In this document: piece after piece, positions 9,427-19,189 of the stretch | Layout: every line of letters starts with the position of its first letter | Numbering within the stretch: position 1 is the first letter of the stretch | NCBI RefSeq assembly: GCF_014201905.1 | Contig: NZ_JACHFM010000003.1 | Location: 1-64,000 of the forward strand | Direction of reading: 5' to 3' | Length of the DNA: 64,000 nt | Origin: Amaricoccus macauensis | GTDB lineage: Bacteria; Pseudomonadota; Alphaproteobacteria; Rhodobacterales; Rhodobacteraceae | The notes under the pieces: generated by a model | The model's input: the letters and a program-made list of their open reading frames with translations, nothing else | Told to the model about the DNA's origin: nothing | The model's database searches: none | Translations under genes and position numbers: made by a program

Positions 9427-9816
9427 ATGGCTCGCGAGAAGGCGCGCGTGAAGCGCAAGGAACGCAAGAACATCTCGACTGGCGTCTGCCACGTGAACGC
9501 CAGCTTCAACAACACGAAGATCCTGATCGCCGACGCGCAGGGCAACGCCATTGCGTGGTCGTCCGCCGGTACCATGGGCTTCAAGGGCTCGCGCAAGTCG
9601 ACCCCTTATGCGGCGCAGATGGCCGCTGAGGACGCCGGCAAGAAGGCGCAGGAGCACGGTGTGCGGACCCTCGAAGTCGAGGTTCAGGGACCGGGCTCGG
9701 GCCGCGAGAGCGCGCTGCGCGCCCTCTCGGCCGTCGGCTTCCAGATCACGGCGATCCGTGATGTGACCCCGATCGCCCACAACGGCTGCCGCCCGCCGAA
9801 GCGCCGGCGCGTCTGA
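9427..9816 (+). CDS. rpsK: 30S ribosomal protein S11
   Basis: S11 (129 aa) binds the 690 loop of 16S rRNA on the platform. It shows [13 protein letters not shown]-like sequence ([20 protein letters not shown]), [20 protein letters not shown] and the C-terminal [18 protein letters not shown]. Length and start are typical, with AAGGAGG just before the ATG. Confidence 0.97.
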   Translation: MAREKARVKRKERKNISTGVCHVNASFNNTKILIADAQGNAIAWSSAGTMGFKGSRKSTPYAAQMAAEDAGKKAQEHGVRTLEVEVQGPGSGRESALRALSAVGFQITAIRDVTPIAHNGCRPPKRRRV

Positions 9817-9933
9817 CCGATCGAACGACAAGCGGTCGCCAGCCACCGGGCGGGCGGCCGCGATCTATTGATGTGACCTCGGGCGTTCGTCGGCGCGGGA
9901 TCTCCGACGAACAGGAATGGAGGGCCAATGCAT

Positions 9934-10950
9934 ATGATCCACAAGAACTGGCAGGAGCTGATCCGGCCCACCGCGCTTGAAATCAAGCAGGGTGCCGACC
10001 CGCACCGCCAGGCGACGGCCGTTGCGGAGCCGCTGGAGCGGGGCTTTGGCCTCACCCTCGGCAATGCGCTGCGTCGCGTGCTGCTGTCCTCGCTCCAGGG
10101 CGCGGCGATCACCTCGGTGCAGATCGACGGCGTGCTGCACGAGTTCTCGAGCGTGCCGGGTGTCCGCGAGGACGTGACCGACATCGTGCTGAACCTCAAG
10201 GGCGTGTCGATCAAGATGGAAGTCGAGGGGCCGAAGCGCCTCGAAATCCGTGCGACCGGACCGGGTGTGGTCACGGCGGGTGATATCTCGACCTCCAACG
10301 GTATCGAGATACTGAACCGCGATCACGTGATTTGCCACCTCGACGATGGTGCCAGTGTCTACATGGAACTGACCGTGGAGACCGGGAAGGGCTACGTTCA
10401 GGCCGACAAGAACCGGCCCGAGGACGCCCCCATCGGGCTCATCACCGTCGATGCGCTGTTCTCGCCGATCAAGAAGGTGAGCTACAAGGTCGAGCCGACC
10501 CGTGAGGGGCAGGTTCTCGACTACGACAAGCTCACCCTGCAGATCGAGACGGACGGCTCGGTGAAGCCCGAGGATGCGATCGCCTATGCCGCGCGCATCC
10601 TGCAGGACCAGCTCTCGGTGTTCGTGAACTTCGAGGAGCCGCAGGCCGGTGTTCGCACCGACGAGGCGGACGATCTCGAGTTCAACCCGCTCCTTCTCAA
10701 GAAGGTGGACGAGCTGGAACTCAGCGTCCGTTCGGCGAACTGCCTGAAGAACGACAACATCGTCTACATCGGCGATCTCATTCAGAAGACCGAGGCGGAG
10801 ATGCTCCGTACCCCGAACTTCGGGCGCAAGTCGCTGAACGAGATCAAGGAGGTGCTGACCGGCATGGGCCTGCACCTCGGCATGGAAATCGTCGATTGGC
10901 CGCCCGAGAACATCGAGGACCTGGCAAAGAAGTACGAGGACCAGTTCTGA
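9934..10950 (+). CDS. rpoA: DNA-directed RNA polymerase subunit alpha
   Basis: RpoA (338 aa from this start) dimerises to nucleate RNA polymerase assembly, and its C-terminal domain contacts UP elements and activators. The N-terminal domain shows [20 protein letters not shown], and the C-terminal domain has [20 protein letters not shown] and [15 protein letters not shown]. Two start codons are possible. The ATG at 9934 (MIHKNWQEL) has GGAGGG nine bases upstream, and the ATG at 9928 would leave only three, so I prefer 9934. It lies between rpsK and rplQ as usual. Confidence 0.96.
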   Translation: MIHKNWQELIRPTALEIKQGADPHRQATAVAEPLERGFGLTLGNALRRVLLSSLQGAAITSVQIDGVLHEFSSVPGVREDVTDIVLNLKGVSIKMEVEGPKRLEIRATGPGVVTAGDISTSNGIEILNRDHVICHLDDGASVYMELTVETGKGYVQADKNRPEDAPIGLITVDALFSPIKKVSYKVEPTREGQVLDYDKLTLQIETDGSVKPEDAIAYAARILQDQLSVFVNFEEPQAGVRTDEADDLEFNPLLLKKVDELELSVRSANCLKNDNIVYIGDLIQKTEAEMLRTPNFGRKSLNEIKEVLTGMGLHLGMEIVDWPPENIEDLAKKYEDQF

Positions 10951-11077
10951 GTCTCGCGGGGGCCTTTCGAGGCCTCCGGCTTTCTGCTGCACGACCCGGG
11001 CAATCCTGCCCCAAGGAGTGTGGTCCGCACCGCATGGGCCACCGGACAAAGTACAACAAGCTATCCAGGAGACTGAA

Positions 11078-11503
11078 ATGCGTCACGGTCACGGCTACCG
11101 CAAGCTGAACCGCACCCACGAGCACCGCAAGGCGATGTTCGCCAACATGGTGTCGTCGCTGATCGAGCACGAGCAGATCAAGACGACCCTGCCGAAGGCG
11201 AAGGAGCTGAAGCGGATCGCGGACAAGATCATCACCCTCGGCAAGCGCGGCGACCTCAATTCGCGCCGCATCGCTTCGTCCGAGCTTCGTCAGGACGCTG
11301 CCGTGAAGAAGCTCTTCGACACGCTGGCGCCCCGCTACAAGGATCGCAGCGGTGGCTATACCCGCGTGCTGAAGGCGGGCTTCCGCTACGGCGACGCAGC
11401 CCCGATGGCGATCATCGAACTGGTCGATCGCGACGCGGGTGCCAAGGGCGCCGGCGACAAGGCACGCGTTGCCGCCGAAGAGGCCGCCGCCGCCGAGGCG
11501 TGA
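11078..11503 (+). CDS. rplQ: 50S ribosomal protein L17
   Basis: L17 (141 aa) sits near the tunnel exit. The N terminus is [20 protein letters not shown], and the family motif [20 protein letters not shown] follows. The C-terminal part has [21 protein letters not shown] short Ala/Glu tail ends the protein. AGGAG precedes the ATG by about seven bases. It is the last gene of the ribosomal region and is followed by a terminator. Confidence 0.97.
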   Translation: MRHGHGYRKLNRTHEHRKAMFANMVSSLIEHEQIKTTLPKAKELKRIADKIITLGKRGDLNSRRIASSELRQDAAVKKLFDTLAPRYKDRSGGYTRVLKAGFRYGDAAPMAIIELVDRDAGAKGAGDKARVAAEEAAAAEA

Positions 11504-11531
11504 GGCTTCCCGCCACACGATCTGGCTTTCA

Positions 11532-11568
11532 GAGCCCCGTCGGCCCATGCCGGAGGGGCTCGCCTTTT
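11532..11568 (+). terminator. Intrinsic terminator after rplQ
   Basis: GAGCCCC (11532-11538) pairs with GGGGCTC (11555-11561) around a 16-nt loop that can itself pair in part, followed by TTTT at 11565-11568. It closes the alpha operon. Confidence 0.75.
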
Positions 11569-11615
11569 CCGGTTCCGCGCGTCATACCTCGTTGATGAGC
11601 GGGATGGGGCGGGCG

Positions 11616-12461
11616 ATGACTGGACCGAACAGCGAGCAATCAGACTTCTGGAACAGCGGCCCTGGCCAGAACTGGGTCCTGCATCAGGTCGAACTCGACG
11701 CCAATCACAGCGAGATCACGGATCATCTTGTCGCGGCCTGTGCGGTGCGTCCGGGTGAGCGCATCCTCGACATCGGCTGCGGCGCCGGCGGCTCGACCCT
11801 GCGCCTGGCGGAAGCCACCGGTGCCGCAGGGCACGTTCACGGCCTCGACATCTCCGAGCCGCTGCTGGCACTGGCAGAGCGGCGCCGTCGTGAGAGCGGG
11901 CTCGACAATGTGAGCTTCTCTTCAGGCGATGCGCAGACCGCTCAGCTCGAAGCCGGCAACGACCTCGTGGTCTCGCGCTTCGGCATGATGTTCTTCGCAG
12001 ACACCGGCGCGGCCTTTGCCAATCTGGGTGGGAGCCTCGCTCCCGGCGGCCGGATGGTGTTCGTCGCCTGGGCCGGGCCGGAGGCGAACCCGTGGTTCTC
12101 CGTGCCCCAGCGCGAGGCGACCGCGCGCCTCGGACAGGCCCCCCGGGTCGCGCCGGACGCGCCCGGCCCGATGGCGTTCCGCGATACCGCCCGGGTGATC
12201 CGCCTGCTTGAAGAGGCCGGCCTGCATGATGCCCGCGCCGAGACCGTCGATCTCCACATCGTCAATCACAATGGTCTCGACGACGTGATTGCGCTTTGCG
12301 GCGAAGTCGGGCCGCTGCCCCGGATGATGCGTGAGAAGGGCGGCACCGATGCGGACAAGGCGGCGATCCTCGCCGCCATCCGCGAGTCCTTCTCGCCCTA
12401 CGCGGGGCCGGACGGTGTCCGGATCCCGGCGCGGGTCCACGTGTACTCGGCCCGCGCCTGA
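11616..12461 (+). CDS. SAM-dependent class I methyltransferase
   Basis: This protein of about 281 aa is a Rossmann-fold methyltransferase. Motif I is ILDIGCGAGGSTLRLAEATG, followed by HVHGLDISEPLLALAE (acidic loop) and VVSRFGMMFFADTGAAFAN (post-I region). The C-terminal half has LLEEAGLHDARAETVDL, like small-molecule or quinone/sterol-type methyltransferases. The start is uncertain: ATGs lie at 11595, 11604 and 11616, and none has a strong ribosome binding site. The substrate cannot be named. It stands alone after the rplQ terminator and converges with the next gene. Confidence 0.85.
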   Translation: MTGPNSEQSDFWNSGPGQNWVLHQVELDANHSEITDHLVAACAVRPGERILDIGCGAGGSTLRLAEATGAAGHVHGLDISEPLLALAERRRRESGLDNVSFSSGDAQTAQLEAGNDLVVSRFGMMFFADTGAAFANLGGSLAPGGRMVFVAWAGPEANPWFSVPQREATARLGQAPRVAPDAPGPMAFRDTARVIRLLEEAGLHDARAETVDLHIVNHNGLDDVIALCGEVGPLPRMMREKGGTDADKAAILAAIRESFSPYAGPDGVRIPARVHVYSARA

Positions 12462-12465
12462 GGCG

Positions 12466-13047
12466 TCAGATCAGCACGACCTGGGTGCCGACCTTGGCGC
12501 GGTCGAACACTTCGGTGATGTGCTCGTTGTAGAGCCCGATGCAGCCCGAGGACGACTGCCGCCCGATCTTGCGGATGTCGTTGGTGCCGTGGATCAGGTA
12601 GTATTGCCAGCTGAGGTTGAGCGCCCGGATCCCGAGCGGGTTCTCGGGGCCTGGTCCGACATAGCGCGGCAGATCAGGGTTCCGCTCGATCATGCTCGGG
12701 GTCGGCCGCCAATCGGGCGCCGGACGCTTGAACACCACCTCGGTCCGGCCCCGCCGGGTCATCTCGTCGCTGAGCGGCACCGACGTCGGATAGATCCGGT
12801 AGAACCCGTCCTCGCCCCAGTAGTGCAGCGCGCGATCGTCGATCACCGCGAGGATCGCGTCGTTCTTGAGCGAGGGAAAGTGGTCGCGCCAGTCACGGCT
12901 GCGCAGGCCGGAGATTCTCCACTTCGCCGCGCCGCCTTCCGAGCTTGTGAGTTCCTCCCTTGCCCACGACGGGCTGGCGGCAAAGGTCGCGCCTGCAGAG
13001 AACGCCAGCGCAGCAAATTGTCTCCGCGAGAGAACATTGTCCTGCAT
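12466..13047 (-). CDS. Exported L,D-transpeptidase (YkuD family)
   Basis: This 193-aa protein should form 3-3 peptidoglycan cross-links or attach proteins to the wall in the periplasm. The N terminus has a Tat-type signal, SRRQFAALAF (residues 7-16), with a likely cut after PSWA. The catalytic domain shows HGTNDIRKIGRQSSSGC, with His153 and the nucleophile Cys169 in the usual SxGC arrangement. I chose the ATG at 13047 because AAGGAGCC lies eight bases upstream; an in-frame ATG at 13128 lacks one and would displace the signal peptide. No partner gene is adjacent. Confidence 0.9.
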   Translation of the reverse strand: MQDNVLSRRQFAALAFSAGATFAASPSWAREELTSSEGGAAKWRISGLRSRDWRDHFPSLKNDAILAVIDDRALHYWGEDGFYRIYPTSVPLSDEMTRRGRTEVVFKRPAPDWRPTPSMIERNPDLPRYVGPGPENPLGIRALNLSWQYYLIHGTNDIRKIGRQSSSGCIGLYNEHITEVFDRAKVGTQVVLI

Positions 13048-13165
13048 CTCGTGGCTCCTTTCGTGCATGGTTCTGCCCAACGGGGCATACGTGGGACGTT
13101 TATTCATGTTCGTCAACCCGTTGGGCACCCTACCATATTGACGTAGTCGGAGTTATATCTGCGCA

Positions 13166-14497
13166 ATGGCGGACCTTTTCGACCTCGACCCGAAGCCTCT
13201 CCCCGAACCTCAACGGGCCCGCGCGCCGGAGCCGGCGCGGCCTCTCGCCGACCGGCTTCGGCCGCAGAGGCTGGAGGATGTGGTCGGGCAGGATCATGTG
13301 CTCGGCCCCGACGCGCCGCTTGGCCACATGCTGGCGGACGGCCGTCTCGGCTCGATCGTGTTCTGGGGGCCACCCGGAGTTGGCAAGACCACCATCGCCC
13401 GGCTCCTCGCGGACGCGACAGAACTCGCCTTTGTTCAGATCAGCGCAATCTTCTCCGGGGTTGCCGATCTCAAGAAGATCTTCGAGGCGGCGCGGCTTCG
13501 CCGGCAGAACGGTCGCGGTACCTTGCTGTTCGTTGACGAAATCCACCGGTTCAACAAGGCGCAGCAGGACGCGTTTCTGCCCCTTGTCGAGGACGGGACT
13601 ATCGTTCTCGTGGGCGCGACTACCGAAAACCCCTCTTTCGAGCTCAATGCGGCGCTGCTCTCCCGCGCGCGTGTGCTGACCCTGCGCCGGCTCGACGACG
13701 CAGCGCTCGCCGATCTCGTCGCGCGGGCGGAGGCCGAGCTTGGCCGTCCGCTGCCGCTCACGGACGAAGCCCGCACGGCGCTGATCAATCTCGCCGACGG
13801 CGACGGCCGGGCGCTGCTCAATCTGGTCGAGCAGATTTCGGACGAGCGCCAGACACTCGATCCCGCTGCGCTGAACCGCCGGCTGACCAAACGGGCGGCG
13901 CTGTTCGACAAGTCGGGTGACGGCCACTACAACCTCATTTCCGCACTTCACAAGTCGGTGCGCGGGTCCGATCCGGACGCGGCGCTCTACTGGCTCGCCC
14001 GGATGTTGAAAGGCGGCGAGGATCCTCGCTTCCTCGCCCGGCGAATCACCCGCATGGCGGTGGAGGACATCGGCCTCGCCGATCCGCTGGCACAGCGCCT
14101 CTGCCTTGACGCCTGGGCAACCTACGAGCGGCTGGGGTCGCCGGAGGGCGAACTCGCACTCGCGCAGGCGGTCATCTATCTGGCGCTGGCGCCGAAATCG
14201 AATTCGGCCTACCGCGCGTTCGGCGCGGCCATGGCCGCCGCCGAACGCACCGGCTCGCTCCCGCCACCGAAGCATATCCTGAACGCCCCGACACGGCTGA
14301 TGAAGCAGGAGGGATACGGCTCGGGCTATCGCTACGACCATGACACCGACGAAGGCTTCTCCGGTCAGGACTACTTTCCCGACGGGATGGAGCGCCCGAG
14401 CTTCTACGCTCCGGGCAAGCGTGGCGCCGAGGATGAGCTCGGCCAGCACATGCGGCATCTGGCGGAGCTCCGCGCTCGCATCGCGGAGGAGCCCTGA
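13166..14497 (+). CDS. rarA: Replication-associated recombination protein RarA (AAA+ ATPase)
   Basis: RarA (443 aa; MgsA in E. coli, WRNIP1 relative) is a clamp-loader-like ATPase that acts at stalled replication forks. The Walker A motif [10 protein letters not shown] is at residues 67-76, and Walker B is [36 protein letters not shown] is the sensor 1 region, highly characteristic of RarA. The C-terminal part has [17 protein letters not shown]-like sequence ([17 protein letters not shown]) and [11 protein letters not shown]. The stop overlaps the next gene (TGATG). Confidence 0.95.
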   Translation: MADLFDLDPKPLPEPQRARAPEPARPLADRLRPQRLEDVVGQDHVLGPDAPLGHMLADGRLGSIVFWGPPGVGKTTIARLLADATELAFVQISAIFSGVADLKKIFEAARLRRQNGRGTLLFVDEIHRFNKAQQDAFLPLVEDGTIVLVGATTENPSFELNAALLSRARVLTLRRLDDAALADLVARAEAELGRPLPLTDEARTALINLADGDGRALLNLVEQISDERQTLDPAALNRRLTKRAALFDKSGDGHYNLISALHKSVRGSDPDAALYWLARMLKGGEDPRFLARRITRMAVEDIGLADPLAQRLCLDAWATYERLGSPEGELALAQAVIYLALAPKSNSAYRAFGAAMAAAERTGSLPPPKHILNAPTRLMKQEGYGSGYRYDHDTDEGFSGQDYFPDGMERPSFYAPGKRGAEDELGQHMRHLAELRARIAEEP

Positions 14498-14874
14498 TGG
14501 TCGTCTGGCGCCCTGAGGCGAGCCTGATCCAGCTTGTATTCACCTGCGGTGGCGGACAGAACTTGACGCCCGATGCTCTGCAGGTGCTCGTCGACGACCT
14601 CGGTCGCGCCAATGCAAGGGCCAAGCTGACCGGCCTCCTGTTGCGGCAGGGCGATTCGTTCTACGGCGTGCTCGAAGGCAGCGAGCGTCGGATGCTGGCC
14701 CGGGTCGAGAGCATGATTTCCGATCCGCGCCTCGGCGGGGTGCGGGTCCTGAAGGAAGAAGCGATCGCGCAGCGCCGCTTCGGGAACTGGAGTTTCGGAG
14801 CGCTTCCCGCGGTGCACCAGGCATCCAATGCCGCCGAGGACTTCATCATCCGTCTGGCGCAGCGAAAGCGCTGA
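14497..14874 (+). CDS. BLUF-like domain protein lacking photocycle residues
   Basis: This 125-aa protein has the layout of a BLUF (blue-light, FAD) domain: a beta strand LIQLVFTC, RANARAKLTGLLLRQGDSFY, GVLEGSERRM and RRFGNWSFG. In BLUF photoreceptors a Tyr, an Asn and a Gln spaced as in AppA (21, 45, 63) run the photocycle. At the matching spacing this protein has Phe15, Asn39 and Gly57, so Tyr and Gln are both replaced. It probably cannot show the normal light reaction; flavin binding is uncertain. It is translationally coupled to rarA, and no output domain is attached. Confidence 0.75.
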   Translation: MVVWRPEASLIQLVFTCGGGQNLTPDALQVLVDDLGRANARAKLTGLLLRQGDSFYGVLEGSERRMLARVESMISDPRLGGVRVLKEEAIAQRRFGNWSFGALPAVHQASNAAEDFIIRLAQRKR

Positions 14875-15179
14875 TCCCGCCGGGCATCAGCCAATGGTCG
14901 ATTTCGGGTATACGGGGGGCACCACGCGGGTGCTTGCTGCCAGGATCGGCGGCAGGCCGGCGCGAGCGCGAGGGAGCCCATGCCGTGGCAGCGCCGCTCG
15001 GGTTGGCGCTGCTCGGGTTGACAAGGCCTCGGCCTGCGCGCTTCTAGATCGCTCCGGATCAGCGGCCCGTGCGTGTGACCGCGGCCCCAGAGGAGTCGTG
15101 ACGGATTGCCGGTACCCTTGCTCAATGAGACGGCGTGCGATCGCCTGTACGCGCCCGGGCCGGCATCAGGGGTCCGTCG
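14875..15179 (+). other. Gap with rRNA-type promoter candidate
   Basis: This 305-nt stretch has no protein-coding gene. It contains a consensus -35 TTGACA (15018-15023) with a candidate -10 region TTCTAGAT at 15042-15049, a layout like stable-RNA promoters in alphaproteobacteria. Just upstream, GCTCGGGTTGGC and GCTCGGGTTGAC form a short direct repeat. The transcript would run 130 nt before the next gene. I see no tRNA or known small RNA in it. Confidence 0.45.
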
Positions 15180-16223
15180 ATGAGCGGCGTCCGTCAGGTC
15201 ACCGTCGCGCCGGACGACGCGGACCAGCGCCTCGACCGGTGGCTGCGCCGTCTGCACCCGAACGTCGGGCAGGGGCGGATCGAGCGCATGTGCCGCAAGG
15301 GCGAAATCCGCGTCGATGGTGGCCGGGTGAAGCCGGCGACACGGCTCGAGGCTGGCCAGACCGTGCGTCTGCCGCCAATCAGCGATGACGAACCGATGGC
15401 GAGCCCGGCCACGCCGCAGGTCTCCGATGCCGACGCCGCGATGATCCGGGCCGCGGTCATCTGGAAGGATGATGACATCATCGCCCTCGCGAAGCCGCCG
15501 GGCCTCGCGGTGCAGGGCGGGACGGGTACGCACCGCCACGTCGACGGTCTTGCGGAGGCGCTGCGCTTCGGCCGCGACGAGAAGCCGCGCCTCGTGCACC
15601 GGCTCGACCGCGATACCTCGGGCGTTCTCCTGCTCGCGCGCAGCGCCCGTGCCGCCGCCGGGCTCGCCAGAGCGTTTCAGGCCCGCGAGGCGCGCAAGAT
15701 CTACTGGGCGGCCGTTGCCGGCTCTCCGTCGCCGCGTGCCGGCACCATCCGCACCGGGCTCGTCAAGGCGGCCGGCCATGGGGCGGGGGGCGAAGCGGAG
15801 AAGATGCTGGTTCTTCCGTTTGACAGCATCGCCGCCACCGAGGGCGCGAAGCGCGCGACGACCGACTATATGGTGATCGACGCTGCCGGTGGCCGCACGG
15901 CCTGGGTTGCGCTGTCGCCGATCACCGGCCGCACGCACCAGCTCCGCGCGCATATGGCGGCGATCGGCCATCCGGTCATCGGCGACGGAAAGTATGGCGG
16001 CAGCGGCCAGGAAAACCTCGGCGACGGCTGGGGCGCCCAGCTCGGCGGCGATGTGAGCCGCAAGCTGCACCTGCACGCCCGCTCGCTCAGCCTCAAGCAT
16101 CCCAGGACCGGCCGCCGGCTGACCCTGACGGCGCCGCTGCCCGAGCACATGGCACGCACCTGGGACCTGTTCGGCTGGCGCCCCGAGGACGCGGCGGCCG
16201 ATCCCTTCGAGGAAGAGACATGA
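15180..16223 (+). CDS. RluC/RluD-family 23S rRNA pseudouridine synthase
   Basis: This 347-aa enzyme converts uridines to pseudouridine in 23S rRNA. An S4-type RNA-binding domain is at the N terminus (residues about 10-65; [20 protein letters not shown]). The catalytic motif [20 protein letters not shown] has the active aspartate in [30 protein letters not shown] is the conserved C-terminal motif. I used ATG 15180, which gives the family's usual N terminus. Rhodobacterales RluC proteins look like this, but RluC and RluD cannot be separated with certainty. It overlaps yidD. Confidence 0.88.
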   Translation: MSGVRQVTVAPDDADQRLDRWLRRLHPNVGQGRIERMCRKGEIRVDGGRVKPATRLEAGQTVRLPPISDDEPMASPATPQVSDADAAMIRAAVIWKDDDIIALAKPPGLAVQGGTGTHRHVDGLAEALRFGRDEKPRLVHRLDRDTSGVLLLARSARAAAGLARAFQAREARKIYWAAVAGSPSPRAGTIRTGLVKAAGHGAGGEAEKMLVLPFDSIAATEGAKRATTDYMVIDAAGGRTAWVALSPITGRTHQLRAHMAAIGHPVIGDGKYGGSGQENLGDGWGAQLGGDVSRKLHLHARSLSLKHPRTGRRLTLTAPLPEHMARTWDLFGWRPEDAAADPFEEET

Positions 16224-16456
16224 CGCCGCTCGCCCATGTCCTTGCCGTGCCGGTCCGGGCCTACCGGCTGGTACTTTCGCCGTGGGTCGGCCATTCCTGC
16301 CGCTTCCAGCCGACCTGTTCCGCCTATGCCCTCGAAGCCCTCGGCCGCCACGGCGCGCTCAGGGGGAGCTGGCTCACCGCCCGCCGCCTCTGCCGCTGCC
16401 ACCCGTGGGGAGCCTCCGGCTTCGACCCGGTGCCGCCACAAGGACCGCATTCGTGA
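16220..16456 (+). CDS. yidD: Membrane protein insertion efficiency factor YidD
   Basis: YidD (78 aa) is a small membrane-associated protein that assists YidC-dependent insertion. The family pattern is clear: [34 protein letters not shown] and [15 protein letters not shown], with the conserved cysteines. It overlaps both the upstream synthase gene and ttcA by four bases, and yidC follows two genes on. Confidence 0.95.
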   Translation: MTPLAHVLAVPVRAYRLVLSPWVGHSCRFQPTCSAYALEALGRHGALRGSWLTARRLCRCHPWGASGFDPVPPQGPHS

Positions 16457-17307
16457 AGATCGAGGACTTCCCCGAGGCGGGGCCTGACACCCTGCCGGAC
16501 ACGCCCGACGACATCCACCCGATCTTCGCCGGCGCGCCGTCCTCGACCGAGTTCAGGAAGCTCCGCAAGCGGCTCATCCGCCAGACCCGCGAGGCGATCG
16601 AGACCTACGGCATGGTGACGCCCGGCGACCGCTGGCTCGTCTGCCTTTCCGGGGGGAAGGACAGCTACACGCTGCTTGCCGCGCTCATCGAGCTGCAGTG
16701 GCGTGGCCTGCTGCCGGTCGACCTGCTTGCCTGCAACCTCGATCAGGGCCAGCCCGGCTTTCCCGCGACCGTCCTGCCAGAGTTTCTTGCGAAGAAGGGC
16801 ATCGCGCACCGGATCGAGTATCAGGACACCTACTCCATCGTCGTCGACAAGGTGCCGGCGAAGAAGACCTACTGCGCGCTCTGCTCCCGGCTGCGGCGCG
16901 GGCATCTCTATCGCCTCGCCCGTGAGGAGGGATGCCGCGCCATCGTGCTCGGCCACCACCGGGACGACATCATCGAGACGTTCCTGCTGAACCTCTTCCA
17001 CGGCGGCAAGCTGGCGGCGATGCCGCCAAAGCTCCTGAACGACGAGGGCGACGTCTATGTCCTGCGCCCGCTCGCCCACGTCGCCGAGGCGGACTGCGTT
17101 CGGTTTGCGCGGGCAATGGCCTACCCGATCATCCCCTGCGACCTCTGCGGCAGCCAGGACGGGCTGCAGCGCGCCCAGATCAAGCGTATGGTGGACGAGT
17201 GGGAGGCGCGCAGTCCGGGTCGCCGGCAGATCATCTTTCGGGCCCTCACGCAGGTGAACCCGAGCCATCTGCTCGACCCGGGACTCTTCGACTTCCGCGG
17301 GCTCTGA
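16453..17307 (+). CDS. ttcA: tRNA 2-thiocytidine(32) biosynthesis protein TtcA
   Basis: TtcA (284 aa) uses an iron-sulfur cluster and ATP to thiolate C32 of some tRNAs. The PP-loop is LSGGKDS (residues about 66-72). Two CxxC pairs, CALC and CDLC, supply the cluster ligands. [20 protein letters not shown] is diagnostic. The GTG at 16453 is the likely start, overlapping the yidD stop as GTGA with AAGGA upstream. The same yidD-ttcA-yidC order is known from Rhodobacterales. Confidence 0.93.
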   Translation: MKIEDFPEAGPDTLPDTPDDIHPIFAGAPSSTEFRKLRKRLIRQTREAIETYGMVTPGDRWLVCLSGGKDSYTLLAALIELQWRGLLPVDLLACNLDQGQPGFPATVLPEFLAKKGIAHRIEYQDTYSIVVDKVPAKKTYCALCSRLRRGHLYRLAREEGCRAIVLGHHRDDIIETFLLNLFHGGKLAAMPPKLLNDEGDVYVLRPLAHVAEADCVRFARAMAYPIIPCDLCGSQDGLQRAQIKRMVDEWEARSPGRRQIIFRALTQVNPSHLLDPGLFDFRGL

Positions 17308-17386
17308 ACCGCGGCCTCTTGACCTTTCCGGCCGACGGCTGTTGAACGCCCCACAGCTTTTCAAGTCGGGGATCGGGGACCACGCC

Positions 17387-19183
17387 ATGGATGACCAGAG
17401 CAAGAACCTGATCCTGGCGACGGCCATGAGCTTCGCCGTGATCCTGGTGTGGTTCCTGCTGTTCCCGCCGTCGGAGCAGGCCCCCACGGCACCGGTGGCG
17501 ACCGAAACGTCGCAACCCGCGACCCCGGGCACCGCCACGAGCCCGACGCTGGCCGCACCCGACGCCAAGCCACGGGCCGAGGCACTTGCCCTCACCCAGC
17601 GCGTGGCGATCGACACGCCGCGCCTCGGTGGCTCGTTCTCGCTCACCGGCGGGCGGATCGACGATATCCAGTTGCTGAACTACCGCGAGACGATCGACGA
17701 CAACTCGCCGACGGTCACGCTCTTCAGCCCGGCGGGTGCCGCACAGTCCTACTATGCGCTCTACGGCTGGTCGGCGGCGGCAGGGACGGCCGCCGCGGTT
17801 CCGGGTCCGAGCACGCAATGGACCGTCGAGTCCGGCGACAAGCTGACGCCCGCGACACCGGTGACGCTGCGCTGGGACAACGGTGGCGGCCTGATCTTCC
17901 GCCAGATCCTGTCGGTCGACGAGAACTACATGTTCACCGTCACCCAGACGGTCGAGAACACGACTGGTGGCGAGGTCCGCCTCGCGCCATACGGCATCAT
18001 CGCCCGTCACGGCATGCCCGCGGATCTGAAGAACTTCTACATCCTGCACGAGGGGGTCACCGCGATGACCGATGGCACCCTCGAGGAGCTGAAGTACAAG
18101 GCGCTTAAGGATCTCGAGCCCGACCCGAACGAGGGCGGGGCACTGACCCAGCACCTCGCGGTGACCGAGAACGGCTGGATCGGCTTCACGGATCACTACT
18201 GGATGTCGACGCTCGTCCCGACCCCGGGCCAGAGCTTCAACGCCGTGGCGAAGTACACGCCCGCGACCGACACCTTCCAGACCGACGTGCGCATGCCGGT
18301 CATGTCCGTCGCCCCCGGCGCGACGGTCGAGAGTTCGACGATGCTGTTCGCGGGTGCCAAGGTCTGGTCGCTGCTGCGTGACTACCAGAACGAGAAGGGC
18401 ATTGACCGCTTTGTCGACGCCATCGACTGGGGCTGGTTCTTCTTCCTGACGAAGCCGATCTTCCGGGCGCTGCATGTCATGCACAACCTGCTCGGGAACA
18501 TGGGCCTCGCGATCATCGGGCTGACCTTCCTCATCAAGCTCATCCTCTTCCCGCTGGCCTACAAGTCCTACGTCTCCATGTCGAAGATGAAGGCGCTTCA
18601 GCCGGAGATGGAGAAGATCAAGGAGCGCACCGCCGGCGACAGCATGAAGATGCAGCAGGAGGTGATGGCCCTCTACAAGCGCGAGAAGGTCAATCCCGCC
18701 GCCGGCTGTCTGCCGATCCTGTTGCAGATCCCGATCTTCTTCTCGCTCTACAAGGTGATCTTCGTCACGATCGAATTGCGCCACGCGCCGTTCTTCGGCT
18801 GGCTCCGCGATCTCTCTGCGCCCGATCCCTCGTCCTGGATCAACGGCTTCGGTCTGCTGCCGTGGGCCGCGCCGGATCACACCAGCATGATCGGGATCAT
18901 CTCGATCGGCATCCTGCCCATCCTCCTCGGCATTTCCATGTGGTTGCAGCAGCGGCTGAACCCCATGCCCGCCGACAAGACCCAGGCGATGATTTTCAAC
19001 TGGATGCCCTGGATCTTCATGTTCATGCTCGGCAGCTTCGCGAGCGGTCTCGTGCTCTACTGGGTGGCGAACAACACGATCACTTTCGTCCAGCAGTACC
19101 TCATCATGCGCAGTCAGGGCGTCAAACCGAACGTCTTCGAAAACGTCACCGCGCCGTTCAGGCGATCGAAGAAGTCAGGCTGA
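17387..19183 (+). CDS. yidC: Membrane protein insertase YidC
   Basis: YidC (598 aa) inserts and folds inner-membrane proteins with or without Sec. The first membrane segment is LILATAMSFAVILVWFLLF (residues 7-25). A large periplasmic domain fills residues about 50-340. The insertase core has IIGLTFLIKLILFPLAYKSY, then KMKALQPEMEKIKER, GCLPILLQIPIFFSLYKV and WVANNTITFVQQYLI. I prefer the ATG at 17387 to a TTG 45 bases upstream. It is six bases from the MOSC gene. Confidence 0.96.
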   Translation: MDDQSKNLILATAMSFAVILVWFLLFPPSEQAPTAPVATETSQPATPGTATSPTLAAPDAKPRAEALALTQRVAIDTPRLGGSFSLTGGRIDDIQLLNYRETIDDNSPTVTLFSPAGAAQSYYALYGWSAAAGTAAAVPGPSTQWTVESGDKLTPATPVTLRWDNGGGLIFRQILSVDENYMFTVTQTVENTTGGEVRLAPYGIIARHGMPADLKNFYILHEGVTAMTDGTLEELKYKALKDLEPDPNEGGALTQHLAVTENGWIGFTDHYWMSTLVPTPGQSFNAVAKYTPATDTFQTDVRMPVMSVAPGATVESSTMLFAGAKVWSLLRDYQNEKGIDRFVDAIDWGWFFFLTKPIFRALHVMHNLLGNMGLAIIGLTFLIKLILFPLAYKSYVSMSKMKALQPEMEKIKERTAGDSMKMQQEVMALYKREKVNPAAGCLPILLQIPIFFSLYKVIFVTIELRHAPFFGWLRDLSAPDPSSWINGFGLLPWAAPDHTSMIGIISIGILPILLGISMWLQQRLNPMPADKTQAMIFNWMPWIFMFMLGSFASGLVLYWVANNTITFVQQYLIMRSQGVKPNVFENVTAPFRRSKKSG

Positions 19184-19189
19184 GGCGCC

